Shown here one piece after another: positions 24,491 to 32,121 of a stretch of DNA of 33,487 nucleotides (within the stretch, counting starts at the first letter, position 1; every line of letters starts with the position of its first letter). A model generated the notes under the pieces. That model was not told where the DNA came from. It searched no databases and saw nothing but the letters and a program-made list of their open reading frames with translations. The stretch comes from Mycolicibacterium porcinum (GTDB lineage: Bacteria > Actinomycetota > Actinomycetes > Mycobacteriales > Mycobacteriaceae): positions 1-33,487 of the forward strand of contig MSTD01000003.1 in the NCBI GenBank assembly GCA_001942045.1, given 5' to 3'. The translations under genes and the position numbers were made by a program.

Positions 24491-25642
24491 TCACTTTGCC
24501 GGCGAGTAGTTCGGCCGGCCCAAGCCAAGGGCCTGCTGCGCGATCATGTTGCGGAACACCTCAAGGGTGCCGCCGTAGATGCCGGTCGGGCCGGCCAGCC
24601 GGAAGATGTACTCGGCGGCCCCGTCGTCAGCCGCGCCGGGCGTCCCGACGGGCAATGCCCCCGCCGATCCGACGATATCCATGAGATCCGGGGAAACATC
24701 ACGCATGGTCTGGGCGATCGCCACGCGCCCGTACATGTCGGGGCTGCTCATCGCGGCTTCCAACCGGGCGATGCCCCGGCCCAGCCGGTAACGCGACGCG
24801 GCGTCGTCGGGGGCGACAGCCGCCACGCGGTCGACGGCTTCGGCCATCAGGTTGATGTGCTCGGTCATGGTGGCGAGCTTCTGCAGGCCGCGGGTCTCTC
24901 GTTCGAACGTGCCGTGCTCGAGTTCGAGGGCCCCACGGAGCACCGTCCAGCCACCGTTGACCTCACCGATCCGATACCGGTCGCCGACCCGGACGTCGCT
25001 GTAATAGGTGATGTTGGTGCGGTCGCCGTCGACGGTGCGGATCGGCTGGATCTCGACGCCATCGGAATCCAGCGGCACCAGGAACATGGTGAGGCTCTTG
25101 TGCTTCGGGGCGGCCGGGTCGGTGTTGGTCAGCAGGAACACGTACTGGGCGTTGTGCGCGTTCGAGGTGAACATCTTGGAGCCGTTGATCACCCAGCTGT
25201 CGCCGTCCCGCACCGCACGGGTCTTGCAGGTCGCGACATCGGATCCGCCCTCGGGTTCGGTGTATCCCAGGCACAGCCGCAGGCTTCCGTCGAGGACGCC
25301 CGGCAGCACCTCATCGAGAAGCTCGGCCGAGGCGAACTTCTCCACCGTGTGGGCGACCATCGCGGTGGTTCCCCAGTGGAACCACGGCGTGTGGGCCCGC
25401 GCGATCTCCAGTTCCCAGATCCGGCGCCGGACCGCGCTGAATCCCCCGTCGGCCTCGGCCTGATAATCGCCGGCCAGATACCCAGCCTTGCCCAAGGCCA
25501 GATGCACTGTCTCGTCGAAGTTCTCGCCGGTCTCACGGTCGCGCTCGATCACCTCGTCGGTGACGACCCGGGACAGGAACGCCCGCAACTCGTCGCGGAA
25601 GGCCTGATCCTCCTCGGAGAGCTCGACGTGGGAGAAGTCCAT
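24491..25642 (-). CDS. Acyl-CoA dehydrogenase, steroid/branched-chain FadE type
   Basis: A 383-residue FAD enzyme. The FAD/substrate loops CLGYTEPEGGSDVATCKT and WVINGSKMFTSNAHNAQY are intact. The C-terminal motif reads GIYGGTLEVFRNMIAQQALGLGRP, so the Glu found in MCAD at the YEGT position is Gly here. In enzymes such as isovaleryl-CoA dehydrogenase or mycobacterial FadE26-type proteins the base lies on another helix; GALELEHGTFERE is a plausible site. It may instead need a second subunit, since many mycobacterial FadEs form heterotetramers. The ATG 25642 is chosen because the fold starts there (MDFSHVELSEEDQAF); upstream frame is unlike a protein. Confidence 0.88.
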   Translation of the reverse strand: MDFSHVELSEEDQAFRDELRAFLSRVVTDEVIERDRETGENFDETVHLALGKAGYLAGDYQAEADGGFSAVRRRIWELEIARAHTPWFHWGTTAMVAHTVEKFASAELLDEVLPGVLDGSLRLCLGYTEPEGGSDVATCKTRAVRDGDSWVINGSKMFTSNAHNAQYVFLLTNTDPAAPKHKSLTMFLVPLDSDGVEIQPIRTVDGDRTNITYYSDVRVGDRYRIGEVNGGWTVLRGALELEHGTFERETRGLQKLATMTEHINLMAEAVDRVAAVAPDDAASRYRLGRGIARLEAAMSSPDMYGRVAIAQTMRDVSPDLMDIVGSAGALPVGTPGAADDGAAEYIFRLAGPTGIYGGTLEVFRNMIAQQALGLGRPNYSPAK

Positions 25643-25746
25643 CCCGACACCGTGACACTTCTTTGACCATTTGTAAAGGCAGGGCTGCGCCCGACATTGC
25701 TCGTTCCGGCACCTCACATTGCGATCCGCACCGGCGTCTACTCGGT

Positions 25747-26277
25747 ATGAACACATGGCATTCGGTGATCGCCACCGAACTCGGGGACCTCACGGTCGTC
25801 CGCGACGAGCGCGGACTGCGGGGCTTGTACTTCCCACGTCACTGGTACCGGCCGGCCCAGCACACGTTCGGTCCCAGGGACGACGGAGGCTTCGACGACA
25901 CGATCGCCCAACTCAGCGAATTCCTGGCCGGGCGGCGACGCGACTTCGCGCTACCACTCAGCGTGCACGGAGACCCGTTCCAGCGAGCGGTCTGGCAACT
26001 GATCGCCCGCATCCCATACGGCAGCACGGTCAGCTACGGAGAACTGGTCGCGAAGATCGGCGGTCCCGTCACCGCCCAGCAGGTCGGCGCCGCGGTCGGA
26101 CGCAACCCCGTGTCGATCATCGTGCCGTGCCATCGGGTGGTGGGCTCAGGAGGCAAGTTGACCGGCTACGCCGGCGGCCTCGCCCGTAAGCGCTTCCTGC
26201 TCGATCTCGAACACAGCCACAACTGCCGGTCGGTCGGGGCACCGTTTCAGGACGCGCTGCTTCCGCTCCCGATCTGA
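25747..26277 (+). CDS. ogt: Methylated-DNA-protein-cysteine S-methyltransferase (Ogt1)
   Basis: A 176-residue O6-alkylguanine-DNA alkyltransferase. It removes alkyl groups from guanine by irreversible transfer to Cys128 in the IVPCHRVVG motif; YAGGLARKRFLL follows. In the DNA-binding helix, where most family members have an arginine finger (A-R-A-V-G), this protein reads A-Q-Q-V-G (Gln111). The N-terminal half (about 1-75) is the usual variable domain. The ATG at 25747 lies 104 bp from the divergent fadE. It is followed after 45 bp by a sigma-factor gene and three more alkylation-related genes, so it probably belongs to one regulon with them. Confidence 0.92.
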   Translation: MNTWHSVIATELGDLTVVRDERGLRGLYFPRHWYRPAQHTFGPRDDGGFDDTIAQLSEFLAGRRRDFALPLSVHGDPFQRAVWQLIARIPYGSTVSYGELVAKIGGPVTAQQVGAAVGRNPVSIIVPCHRVVGSGGKLTGYAGGLARKRFLLDLEHSHNCRSVGAPFQDALLPLPI

Positions 26278-26322
26278 TCCCGCACGGAGTTCACGCGACA
26301 TCGCCGGCAGAAATCACTCACG

Positions 26323-26871
26323 ATGGAGACCTCACAAAACTCGGCCACGGAGCGTCTACAGGGTGTGAATGCCAAACCGCCGTTCGAGACCGTGGTTCGC
26401 GACCACGGTCCCACGGTCTTTCGGGTGTGTTGTGCCGTCGTCGGCGCACACGACGCCGATGACGCCTGGTCGGAAACGTTCCTGGCGGCGCTGAAGGCCT
26501 ACCCTGACCTCCCCGCCGACACCAATTTCGAGGCCTGGCTGGTCACCGTCGCACACCGCAAAGCCGTCGACATCACCCGGACCCGGACGCGCCAACCGAT
26601 TCCGACCGATGTCGTCCCCGAAAAGCCGAGCGCCGGGGGCACCGAGAACTTCGCCGACCTGGCCGCCGCGGTGGACCGGCTTCCGCACAAACAGAAACAC
26701 GCGGTCGCCTACCACTACCTGGCCGGCCTGCCCTACGACGAGATCGCCGAAATCCTCGGCGGCAGCGCTGCGGCCGCACGCCGCGCCTCCAGCGACGGCA
26801 TCGCCACGCTGCGACGCACCTACCTCAACGAAAGCACCGACTCGGCCGAGAACGGAGAGACCCATGACTGA
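26323..26871 (+). CDS. ECF-like RNA polymerase sigma factor of the alkylation operon
   Basis: A 182-residue sigma-70 family protein. Region 2 spans about residues 21-88, with DADDAWSETFLAALKAYP and AWLVTVAHRKAVDITR; region 4 spans about 112-168, with LPHKQKHAVAYHYLAGLPYDEIAEILGGS as the HTH. It lacks region 3, as ECF factors do. No anti-sigma gene is adjacent. Its stop overlaps the start of ogt2 by 8 bp. It probably directs transcription of this repair operon; what activates it cannot be read. Spacing from Ogt1 is only 45 bp. The promoter of the operon is not identifiable with confidence. Confidence 0.88.
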   Translation: METSQNSATERLQGVNAKPPFETVVRDHGPTVFRVCCAVVGAHDADDAWSETFLAALKAYPDLPADTNFEAWLVTVAHRKAVDITRTRTRQPIPTDVVPEKPSAGGTENFADLAAAVDRLPHKQKHAVAYHYLAGLPYDEIAEILGGSAAAARRASSDGIATLRRTYLNESTDSAENGETHD

Positions 26872-27475
26872 CGACAGCATCGTCGGCGACCTGGCCCGAA
26901 CCACCGAACCCGGCCCCGGCAAACTGGCCGAACTGCACGACCGACTCGCGGCCGCGGCCCAGCGGGACGGTCTCCTCGACATCGCGTACCGCATCATCGA
27001 CAGCCCGGTCGGTCCGCTGCTGCTGGCGGCCACCGAGCAGGGCCTGCTTCGCGTGGCCTACGCCCGCGAGGATCACGACGCCGTGCTGCAGCATCTCGCC
27101 GATGAGGTCAGCCCGCGCATCCTGCACGCCCCTGCCCGCCTCGACGCCGTGGCCCGGGAACTCGATGAGTACTTCGCCGGGGCCCGGCGCAGCTTCGACC
27201 TCCCCCTGGACTGGCGGCTCGCGGCCGGGTTCCGCAGCACGGTGCTGCATCACCTGCCCGAGATCGACTATGGGCAGACCGCAAGCTACGCGACGGTCGC
27301 AGCCCTGGCCGGCAGCCCCAAGGCCGTCCGCGCCGTGGGCACGGCCTGTGCGAAAAACCCTCTGCCCGTGGTGATTCCCTGCCACCGGGTAGTCCGCAGC
27401 GACGGAGCGATGGGCGGCTACCTCGGCGGCGCGGAGGCCAAGCGGCTGCTGCTCGACCTGGAGGCCGCGGCATGA
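26864..27475 (+). CDS. Methylated-DNA-protein-cysteine S-methyltransferase (Ogt2) with N-terminal extension
   Basis: A 203-residue alkyltransferase with nucleophile Cys173 in VIPCHRVV, a normal arginine finger (VRAVGTACAKNP, Arg156) and GYLGGAEAKRLLL. It begins with about 38 extra residues, hydrophilic and helical (GKLAELHDRLAAAAQRDGL), before the fold starts at IAYRIIDSPVG. The extension has no Cys, so it is not an Ada zinc domain; it might contact the sigma factor. The ATG at 26864 has GGAGAG 6-7 nt upstream and lies inside the sigma gene, and its stop overlaps the next start. It is thus translated as part of a coupled operon. Confidence 0.92.
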   Translation: MTDDSIVGDLARTTEPGPGKLAELHDRLAAAAQRDGLLDIAYRIIDSPVGPLLLAATEQGLLRVAYAREDHDAVLQHLADEVSPRILHAPARLDAVARELDEYFAGARRSFDLPLDWRLAAGFRSTVLHHLPEIDYGQTASYATVAALAGSPKAVRAVGTACAKNPLPVVIPCHRVVRSDGAMGGYLGGAEAKRLLLDLEAAA

Positions 27476-28191
27476 GCGGGGCGGACCCCTGGCAGCGGCG
27501 GGTGGACGCCACCGACTGGAGTGGTGTCGGCGACGAACTCGACACCACGGGTTGCGCGTTGACCGGGCCGCTGCTGACTCCGGGAGAGGCCGCCGACCTC
27601 GTCGCGCTCTACCCCGATGTGGCCCGGTTCCGGTCGACGATCGACATGAGCCGCTACCGATTCGGCGAAGGTCAGTACCGCTACTTCCGGCAGCCGTATC
27701 CGCCGGCCGTGACCGCGCTGAAGCGGGCGCTGTACCCGCACCTGCTGCCGATCGCCCGCACCTGGTGGGACCGGCTCGGCCGGGAGGCCCCGTGGCCCGA
27801 CGACTTCGACGACTGGCTGCGGATGTGCCACGAAGCGGGTCAGACCAAGACCACGGCGATTCTGCTGAAATATGGTGCCGGGGACTGGAATGCGCTACAC
27901 CGCGACCTCTACGGAGAGCTGATCTTCCCGCTGCAGGTGGTGATCAACCTGACCGAGCCCGACGTCGACTACACCGGTGGTGAGTTCCTCCTCTACGAAC
28001 AACGGCCCCGTGCGCAGTCGCGCGGCACCGCCACGGTCATCCCCCATGGGCACGGATTGGTGTTCACTACCCGCGACCGACCGGCCAAGTCGGTGCGGGG
28101 CTGGTCGGCGGCCCCCATCCGCCACGGCGTCTCCACCGTCCGTTCCGGGACCAGATTCACCCTGGGCCTGGTGTTCCACGACGCGGCATGA
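27472..28191 (+). CDS. 2OG/Fe(II) oxygenase, predicted DNA-damage class (DUF2086/PF09859)
   Basis: A 239-residue protein. Its signature matches the PF09859 family, described as a predicted oxygenase acting on damaged DNA: RYFRQPYPPAVTALK, LLKYGAGDWNALHRDLYGE, TGGEFLLYEQRPRAQSRG and IRHGVSTVRSGTRFTLGLVFHD. The iron ligands would be His143, Asp145 and His218, with Arg228 binding 2-oxoglutarate. By analogy with AlkB it may demethylate alkylated bases oxidatively, but the substrate is unproven. The ATG overlaps the ogt2 stop by 4 bp and GGAGG lies about 8 nt upstream; its own stop overlaps the next start. Context with two Ogt genes strongly supports alkylation repair. Confidence 0.88.
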   Translation: MSGADPWQRRVDATDWSGVGDELDTTGCALTGPLLTPGEAADLVALYPDVARFRSTIDMSRYRFGEGQYRYFRQPYPPAVTALKRALYPHLLPIARTWWDRLGREAPWPDDFDDWLRMCHEAGQTKTTAILLKYGAGDWNALHRDLYGELIFPLQVVINLTEPDVDYTGGEFLLYEQRPRAQSRGTATVIPHGHGLVFTTRDRPAKSVRGWSAAPIRHGVSTVRSGTRFTLGLVFHDAA

Positions 28192-28448
28192 GGCGCTACA
28201 CCCTGATCGGCGCCGACGGTCACCCCTATCTCAACAGCACCCCGGGAACCGTTGGGGGACACCGGGCGAGCAAGATCTACGGTCGCCTCGACTGCCCGTC
28301 GGCATTGCGGGCCATCGCCGTCGGCGGCTACGTGCGCCACCGGGTGTTCTTCGCCGACGTGCCGACCGCCGAGGCAGCGGGCTATCGCCCCTGCGCCGCC
28401 TGCCTGCCCGACGCCTACCGGCAGTGGAAAGCCGCGCGTGCCCGCTAA
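28188..28448 (+). CDS. Stand-alone Ada-type zinc domain protein, acceptor cysteine missing
   Basis: An 86-residue protein matching the N-terminal Ada zinc domain: SKIYGRLDCPSALR, RVFFADVPTAEAAGYRPCAACLP. Aligned to E. coli Ada (FCRPSC, FRPCKRC), Cys36, Cys69 and Cys72 match Ada Cys42, Cys69 and Cys72, but Ada Cys38, the zinc ligand that accepts methyl from phosphotriesters, is Gly32 here. The domain may bind zinc through three Cys plus another residue (for example His25 or His51), or have lost the repair chemistry and become a binding or sensing module. It is the last gene of the coupled operon, overlapping the oxygenase stop by 4 bp. Confidence 0.85.
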   Translation: MRRYTLIGADGHPYLNSTPGTVGGHRASKIYGRLDCPSALRAIAVGGYVRHRVFFADVPTAEAAGYRPCAACLPDAYRQWKAARAR

Positions 28449-28505
28449 TTACGGCCTGCCACAACATCTTCCCATTGGCTAGACATGCTCTACGTCTCGG
28501 ATTCC

Positions 28506-28542
28506 AGCCACTATCAAGCAGTAATCCTCGGCGTAAGTGGCT
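28506..28542. terminator. Weak hairpin between convergent operons
   Basis: AGCCACT (28506-28512) pairs with AGTGGCT (28536-28542) around a 23-nt loop in the 117-bp gap between the Ada-like gene and mmpL. It could be a bidirectional terminator; no T-run is present. Confidence 0.3.
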
Positions 28543-28565
28543 CCAGGGTTGGAGACCGACCAGAG

Positions 28566-31475
28566 CTAGCTCGTAGGCACCGGGATGGCCGCGGTGTCGT
28601 CGTCATCTTCGCGGGGCACCCGTCGCGCTGCCGGCTTGCGGAAGTGGTTGTCCCCGCGGGGATAAACCACCTGCGGCCACCAGAACCACCGTCCGAGCAG
28701 GGTCGCGATGGACGGCATCAGCAGTGACCGCACGATGAAGGTGTCGATCAGCAGGCCGATCGCAATGGTCGAGCCCATCTGGGCCAGCACAATCAGGTTG
28801 CTCGCCATCATGCCGGCCATCGTCGCCGCGAACACCAACCCGGCCGAGGTGACCACACCGCCGGTGCCGGCCATGGACCGGATGATGCCGGTCTTCAGGC
28901 CCGCGTGGATCTCGTCCTGGAACCGGGATACCAGCAGCAGGTTGTAATCCGATCCGACCGCCAGCAGGATGATCACCGACATCAGCATGACCAGCCAGTG
29001 CACCGGCATGCCGAACAGGTCCTGCCACAACAACACCGAGATGCCGAACGACGCGGCGATCGAACTGCCGGCCGTGAGCACGATGGTCAGCGCGGCCACC
29101 GCACTGCGCGTCAAAATGAGCATGATCATGAAGATCAACGTCAGCGCCGACACCACCGCGATCATCAGGTCGTAGCGGGCGCCGTCGGACATGTCCTTGT
29201 ATGTCGCCGCGACGCCGCCGAGGTAGATCTTGGCGTCCGACAGTGACGACATCTTCAGAGCCTCCTGCGCAGCCTTGCGCTCGGATTCGACTCGTGCGAT
29301 CCCGTCCACCGTCGCCGGGTCGGTCTGGTGGGTGATGAACATGCGGGCGGACTTACCGTCCGGCGACAGGAACATCTTGAGGCCGCGCTCGAAATCGGGG
29401 TTCGTAAAGGCTTCCGGGGGCAGATAGAACAGGTCGTCGTTCTTGGCGTCGTCGAACGCCGCACCCATGGACAGCGCGGTGTCGTTCATCGCCTGCATCT
29501 GGTCGATCAGGGCCTTCTGCGAGTTGTACGACGCCAGCGAGAGGTCCCGGCTGGTTTCCATCGACGCGATCGTCTGCGGCAGCAGCGCAGTCAATTTCGG
29601 TGCGAGGTCGGCCAGTTCGTCGGTGTTGACCTGGACCGCCGAGGTCTTGTCGGTCAGTTCATCGATCCCGTCGAGCGCGTCGAAGACCGAACGTGCCGCG
29701 GAGCACATCGGGATGTCGAAACAGTGCGGTTCCCAGTAGAAGTAGTTGCGCATGGGCCGGAACTGGTCGTCGAAGTTCGCGATGTTGTCGCGCATCTTCT
29801 TGGTGACCTCGAGCAGTTCCTGTGACTTGGCCGCCGAGTCCTGGGTGAGCTGGGTCTGTTCGAGCGAGAGCTGGTATTGCCGCTTCATGATGTCGATCGA
29901 GGTGTTGGTCGCGTCGATCATCCGAAGCTGGTCTTCGAGTTGCTTGCGCTGGAACGGCAGGTTCATATTGCTGGTCTGCCCGGAGATACTGGTCTGAAAC
30001 GGAATCGAGCTGTGCTGGATGGGGATTCCCAGCGGCCGGGTGATGCTCTGCACCATCGCGATGCCTTCGGCGTGCATCACATTGCTCGAAATCTTGTTCA
30101 GCACAAGCATGTCGGCGGGATTGCGCATGTCATGGGTGGACTCGACCATCAAAATGTCGGGGTTCATCCTGGCCTGGGAGAAGTGCCGGTCGGCAGCGGC
30201 GAAGCCGACGTTCACCGGGGCGTCGTCGGGCAGGTAGTACCGGTCGTTGTAGGCCGGCTTGTACCCGGGGATGGCCACCACCCCGATCAGCACGATGAAC
30301 AGGCTGGCCACGAAAATCGGTGCGGGCCAACGCACCACCGCGGTGCCGACTTTGCGCCAGAACTTGCTCTGCGGGGGCCGCTTGGACTCGTACAACCCGA
30401 CCCGGCTGCCCAGGTAGAGCACCGCCGGGCCGAGCGTGACCGAGATGACCACGACCACCACCATGCCGATCGCGACGGGGGCACCCATCGTGGAGAAGTA
30501 GGGCAGTCGCGCGAAGCTGAGGCAATAGGTCGCTCCGGCGATGGTCAGACCGGAACCCACGATGACGGGCGCAACCGATTTGAAGGTCGCGTAGTAGGAG
30601 TCATCCCGGTCCAGGCCCATGCCGCGGTCTTCGCGATACCGGCCGAAGATGAAGATGCCGTAGTCGGTGGCAGCGGCGATCGCCAGCATGGTCAGGATGT
30701 TGCCCGCGAAGGTGGTCAACCCGAACACGTCGTGCATCGCCAGCACGGACACCACGCCGCGTGCGGTCAGCAGCGCCAGGAACGTCAGGAACAACTGGAT
30801 CAGCGTGGTCCTGATCGAGCGATAGACCACCAGCAGCATGGCCGCGATGGCGACCAGAGTGATCAAGGTGATCTCGGCCAGGCTCGCGTTGCCGATGACG
30901 TGCATATCGTTGGTCAGCGCGGCGGGCCCGGCGACGTACGCCTGCACCCCCGGCGGAGCCTTCGTCTCCTCGATGACCTTGCGGACGGCTTCGACGCCCT
31001 CGTTGGCGAGCGTCATGCCCTGCTCGCCGGCGAGGTTGATCATCACGTAGGACGCTTTGCCGTCGGCGCTCTGCGCGCCGGCCGCGGTCAGCGTGTCACC
31101 CCAGAAGTCCTGGATGTGCTGGATGTGCTCGGGATCCTGCTGCAGTTTGTGGATGATCTCGTCGTAGTACCGGTGCGCGTCCGGGCCCAGCGGCTCCTGG
31201 CCCTCGACGACGACCATGATCGTGCTGTTGGAGTTGAACTCCTTGAAGTTGGCGCCCATCAACTTCATCGCCTGCATGGACGGGGCGTCCTCGGGCGCCA
31301 TCGGCGCGGCGTGCAATTCGCCGACGACCTCCAGCTGCGGGGCGATCACATTCACCACGACCGCGATCGCGACCCAGATCAGGACGATCGGCCACGCCAG
31401 AATGCGGAGCAGGTGGGGGAAGGCGGGCCGCTTCGGCTTACCGGTGGACTGGGACGAGGTGGCGGAGATGGTCAT
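28566..31475 (-). CDS. MmpL-family RND transporter (MmpL4/5-like)
   Basis: A 969-residue RND transporter with a first membrane helix at about residues 25-46, a large periplasmic loop, a block of helices, a second long loop (about 400-750) and a final helix block. The proton-relay Asp-Tyr pairs are visible at Asp271/Tyr272 (TDYGIFIFGRY) and Asp843/Tyr844 (SDYNLLLVSRF). The second loop contains a coiled-coil-like stretch, as in MmpL4/MmpL5. Such pumps export siderophores, lipids or drugs with an MmpS partner. The ATG 31475 overlaps the mmpS stop (ATGA), so the two are translated together. The short cytoplasmic C-terminus is Asp/Arg-rich. Confidence 0.92.
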   Translation of the reverse strand: MTISATSSQSTGKPKRPAFPHLLRILAWPIVLIWVAIAVVVNVIAPQLEVVGELHAAPMAPEDAPSMQAMKLMGANFKEFNSNSTIMVVVEGQEPLGPDAHRYYDEIIHKLQQDPEHIQHIQDFWGDTLTAAGAQSADGKASYVMINLAGEQGMTLANEGVEAVRKVIEETKAPPGVQAYVAGPAALTNDMHVIGNASLAEITLITLVAIAAMLLVVYRSIRTTLIQLFLTFLALLTARGVVSVLAMHDVFGLTTFAGNILTMLAIAAATDYGIFIFGRYREDRGMGLDRDDSYYATFKSVAPVIVGSGLTIAGATYCLSFARLPYFSTMGAPVAIGMVVVVVISVTLGPAVLYLGSRVGLYESKRPPQSKFWRKVGTAVVRWPAPIFVASLFIVLIGVVAIPGYKPAYNDRYYLPDDAPVNVGFAAADRHFSQARMNPDILMVESTHDMRNPADMLVLNKISSNVMHAEGIAMVQSITRPLGIPIQHSSIPFQTSISGQTSNMNLPFQRKQLEDQLRMIDATNTSIDIMKRQYQLSLEQTQLTQDSAAKSQELLEVTKKMRDNIANFDDQFRPMRNYFYWEPHCFDIPMCSAARSVFDALDGIDELTDKTSAVQVNTDELADLAPKLTALLPQTIASMETSRDLSLASYNSQKALIDQMQAMNDTALSMGAAFDDAKNDDLFYLPPEAFTNPDFERGLKMFLSPDGKSARMFITHQTDPATVDGIARVESERKAAQEALKMSSLSDAKIYLGGVAATYKDMSDGARYDLMIAVVSALTLIFMIMLILTRSAVAALTIVLTAGSSIAASFGISVLLWQDLFGMPVHWLVMLMSVIILLAVGSDYNLLLVSRFQDEIHAGLKTGIIRSMAGTGGVVTSAGLVFAATMAGMMASNLIVLAQMGSTIAIGLLIDTFIVRSLLMPSIATLLGRWFWWPQVVYPRGDNHFRKPAARRVPREDDDDTAAIPVPTS

Positions 31476-31927
31476 GCGGACTTCACCAGGCAGTAGGTCT
31501 GGGCGTTGACGCCATCGGCGGATTGCTCCTCGCGGACAGTGCCGTTGACGGTGACACGGCACCCGATGTGGTCGCCGCTGCTTTCACTGTCGCTGCGCGC
31601 CATCAGGTTCGCGCTGACGGTCGGCAACGTGGTGGACAAGGTGACGGACCAGGGCAGCGGCGCGTTGACCGAATGCACATTGGCGTCCGGATCGAAATAG
31701 CTGATCTCGGCGGAAGTTCCGGGCGGTCCGTACACCTCGTACAAGACCACCTTGGGGTTGAACTGGACGATCTCGATACCGGCGCCGGCATTCGCATTGA
31801 GGTCTTCCGAGCCGAACATCCGGTGCAGGCGCGAGACGACCAGACCCGACACGGCCAGTACGACAATCAGAACTACTGGTATCCACGCATGTTTCAACAC
31901 ACGACGAGCACCCCGACCAGGACTCAC
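31472..31927 (-). CDS. MmpS-family membrane accessory protein
   Basis: A 151-residue protein: one N-terminal membrane helix (about 15-33), then a periplasmic beta-rich domain with PKVVLYEVYGPPGTSAEISY, NAPLPWSVTLSTTLPTVSANLMA and two cysteines near the end (GCRV, TYCLV), all typical of MmpS4/MmpS5. It partners the MmpL transporter encoded immediately downstream with a 4-bp overlap. The GTG at 31927 is chosen for GGAGG 5-6 nt upstream (GGGAGGTTCCG-GTG). Expression is probably set by the promoter and palindromes at 31990-32035. Confidence 0.9.
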   Translation of the reverse strand: MSPGRGARRVLKHAWIPVVLIVVLAVSGLVVSRLHRMFGSEDLNANAGAGIEIVQFNPKVVLYEVYGPPGTSAEISYFDPDANVHSVNAPLPWSVTLSTTLPTVSANLMARSDSESSGDHIGCRVTVNGTVREEQSADGVNAQTYCLVKSA

Positions 31928-31989
31928 CGGAACCTCCCGACGATTACCCGAACCCGCCTCAAGCGATGACGCCCTGGCGATCGGCGAAT

Positions 31990-32035
31990 TAGTTCGAATA
32001 ACTATGTACAGCGGAGTGGAACATTACACCGCTGT
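31990..32035 (-). promoter_or_regulatory. mmpSL promoter with two palindromes
   Basis: On the minus strand TAATGT (32021-32026) is a good -10 box. It lies inside an inverted repeat ACAGCGG (32008-32014) / CCGCTGT (32029-32035) with a 14-nt spacer. A second pair, TAGTT (31990-31994) / AACTA (32000-32004), lies just downstream of the expected start site. This is the layout of a repressed promoter, as MarR/TetR regulators do for mmpS5-mmpL5, but no regulator is encoded next to it. Confidence 0.45.
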
Positions 32036-32047
32036 GACCAGGAACGC

Positions 32048-32084
32048 AGCTGGGGCCCAAATTCTGGGAGTCTGCTGTCCAGCT
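32048..32084 (-). terminator. Possible hairpin after the SigH-like gene
   Basis: AGCTGG (32048-32053) pairs with CCAGCT (32079-32084), enclosing a second small stem CCCA (32056-32059) / TGGG (32065-32068). It lies between the sigma gene and mmpS on the same strand and could separate the two transcripts. No T-run. Confidence 0.25.
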
Positions 32085-32121
32085 CCTGTGAACCCTCGGC
32101 TCGGGCGAACGGGTACGGCGA

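Noticed and set aside
25704..25740. ECF-like promoter (GGCACC and CGTC) before ogt1
   Set aside because: The spacing and bases fit only loosely and the -10 lies too near the ATG; not enough to call a sigma-specific promoter.
29877..31496. 539-codon plus-strand frame opposite mmpL
   Set aside because: His/Asp/Arg-rich antisense composition with no fold-like pattern; mmpL is intact.
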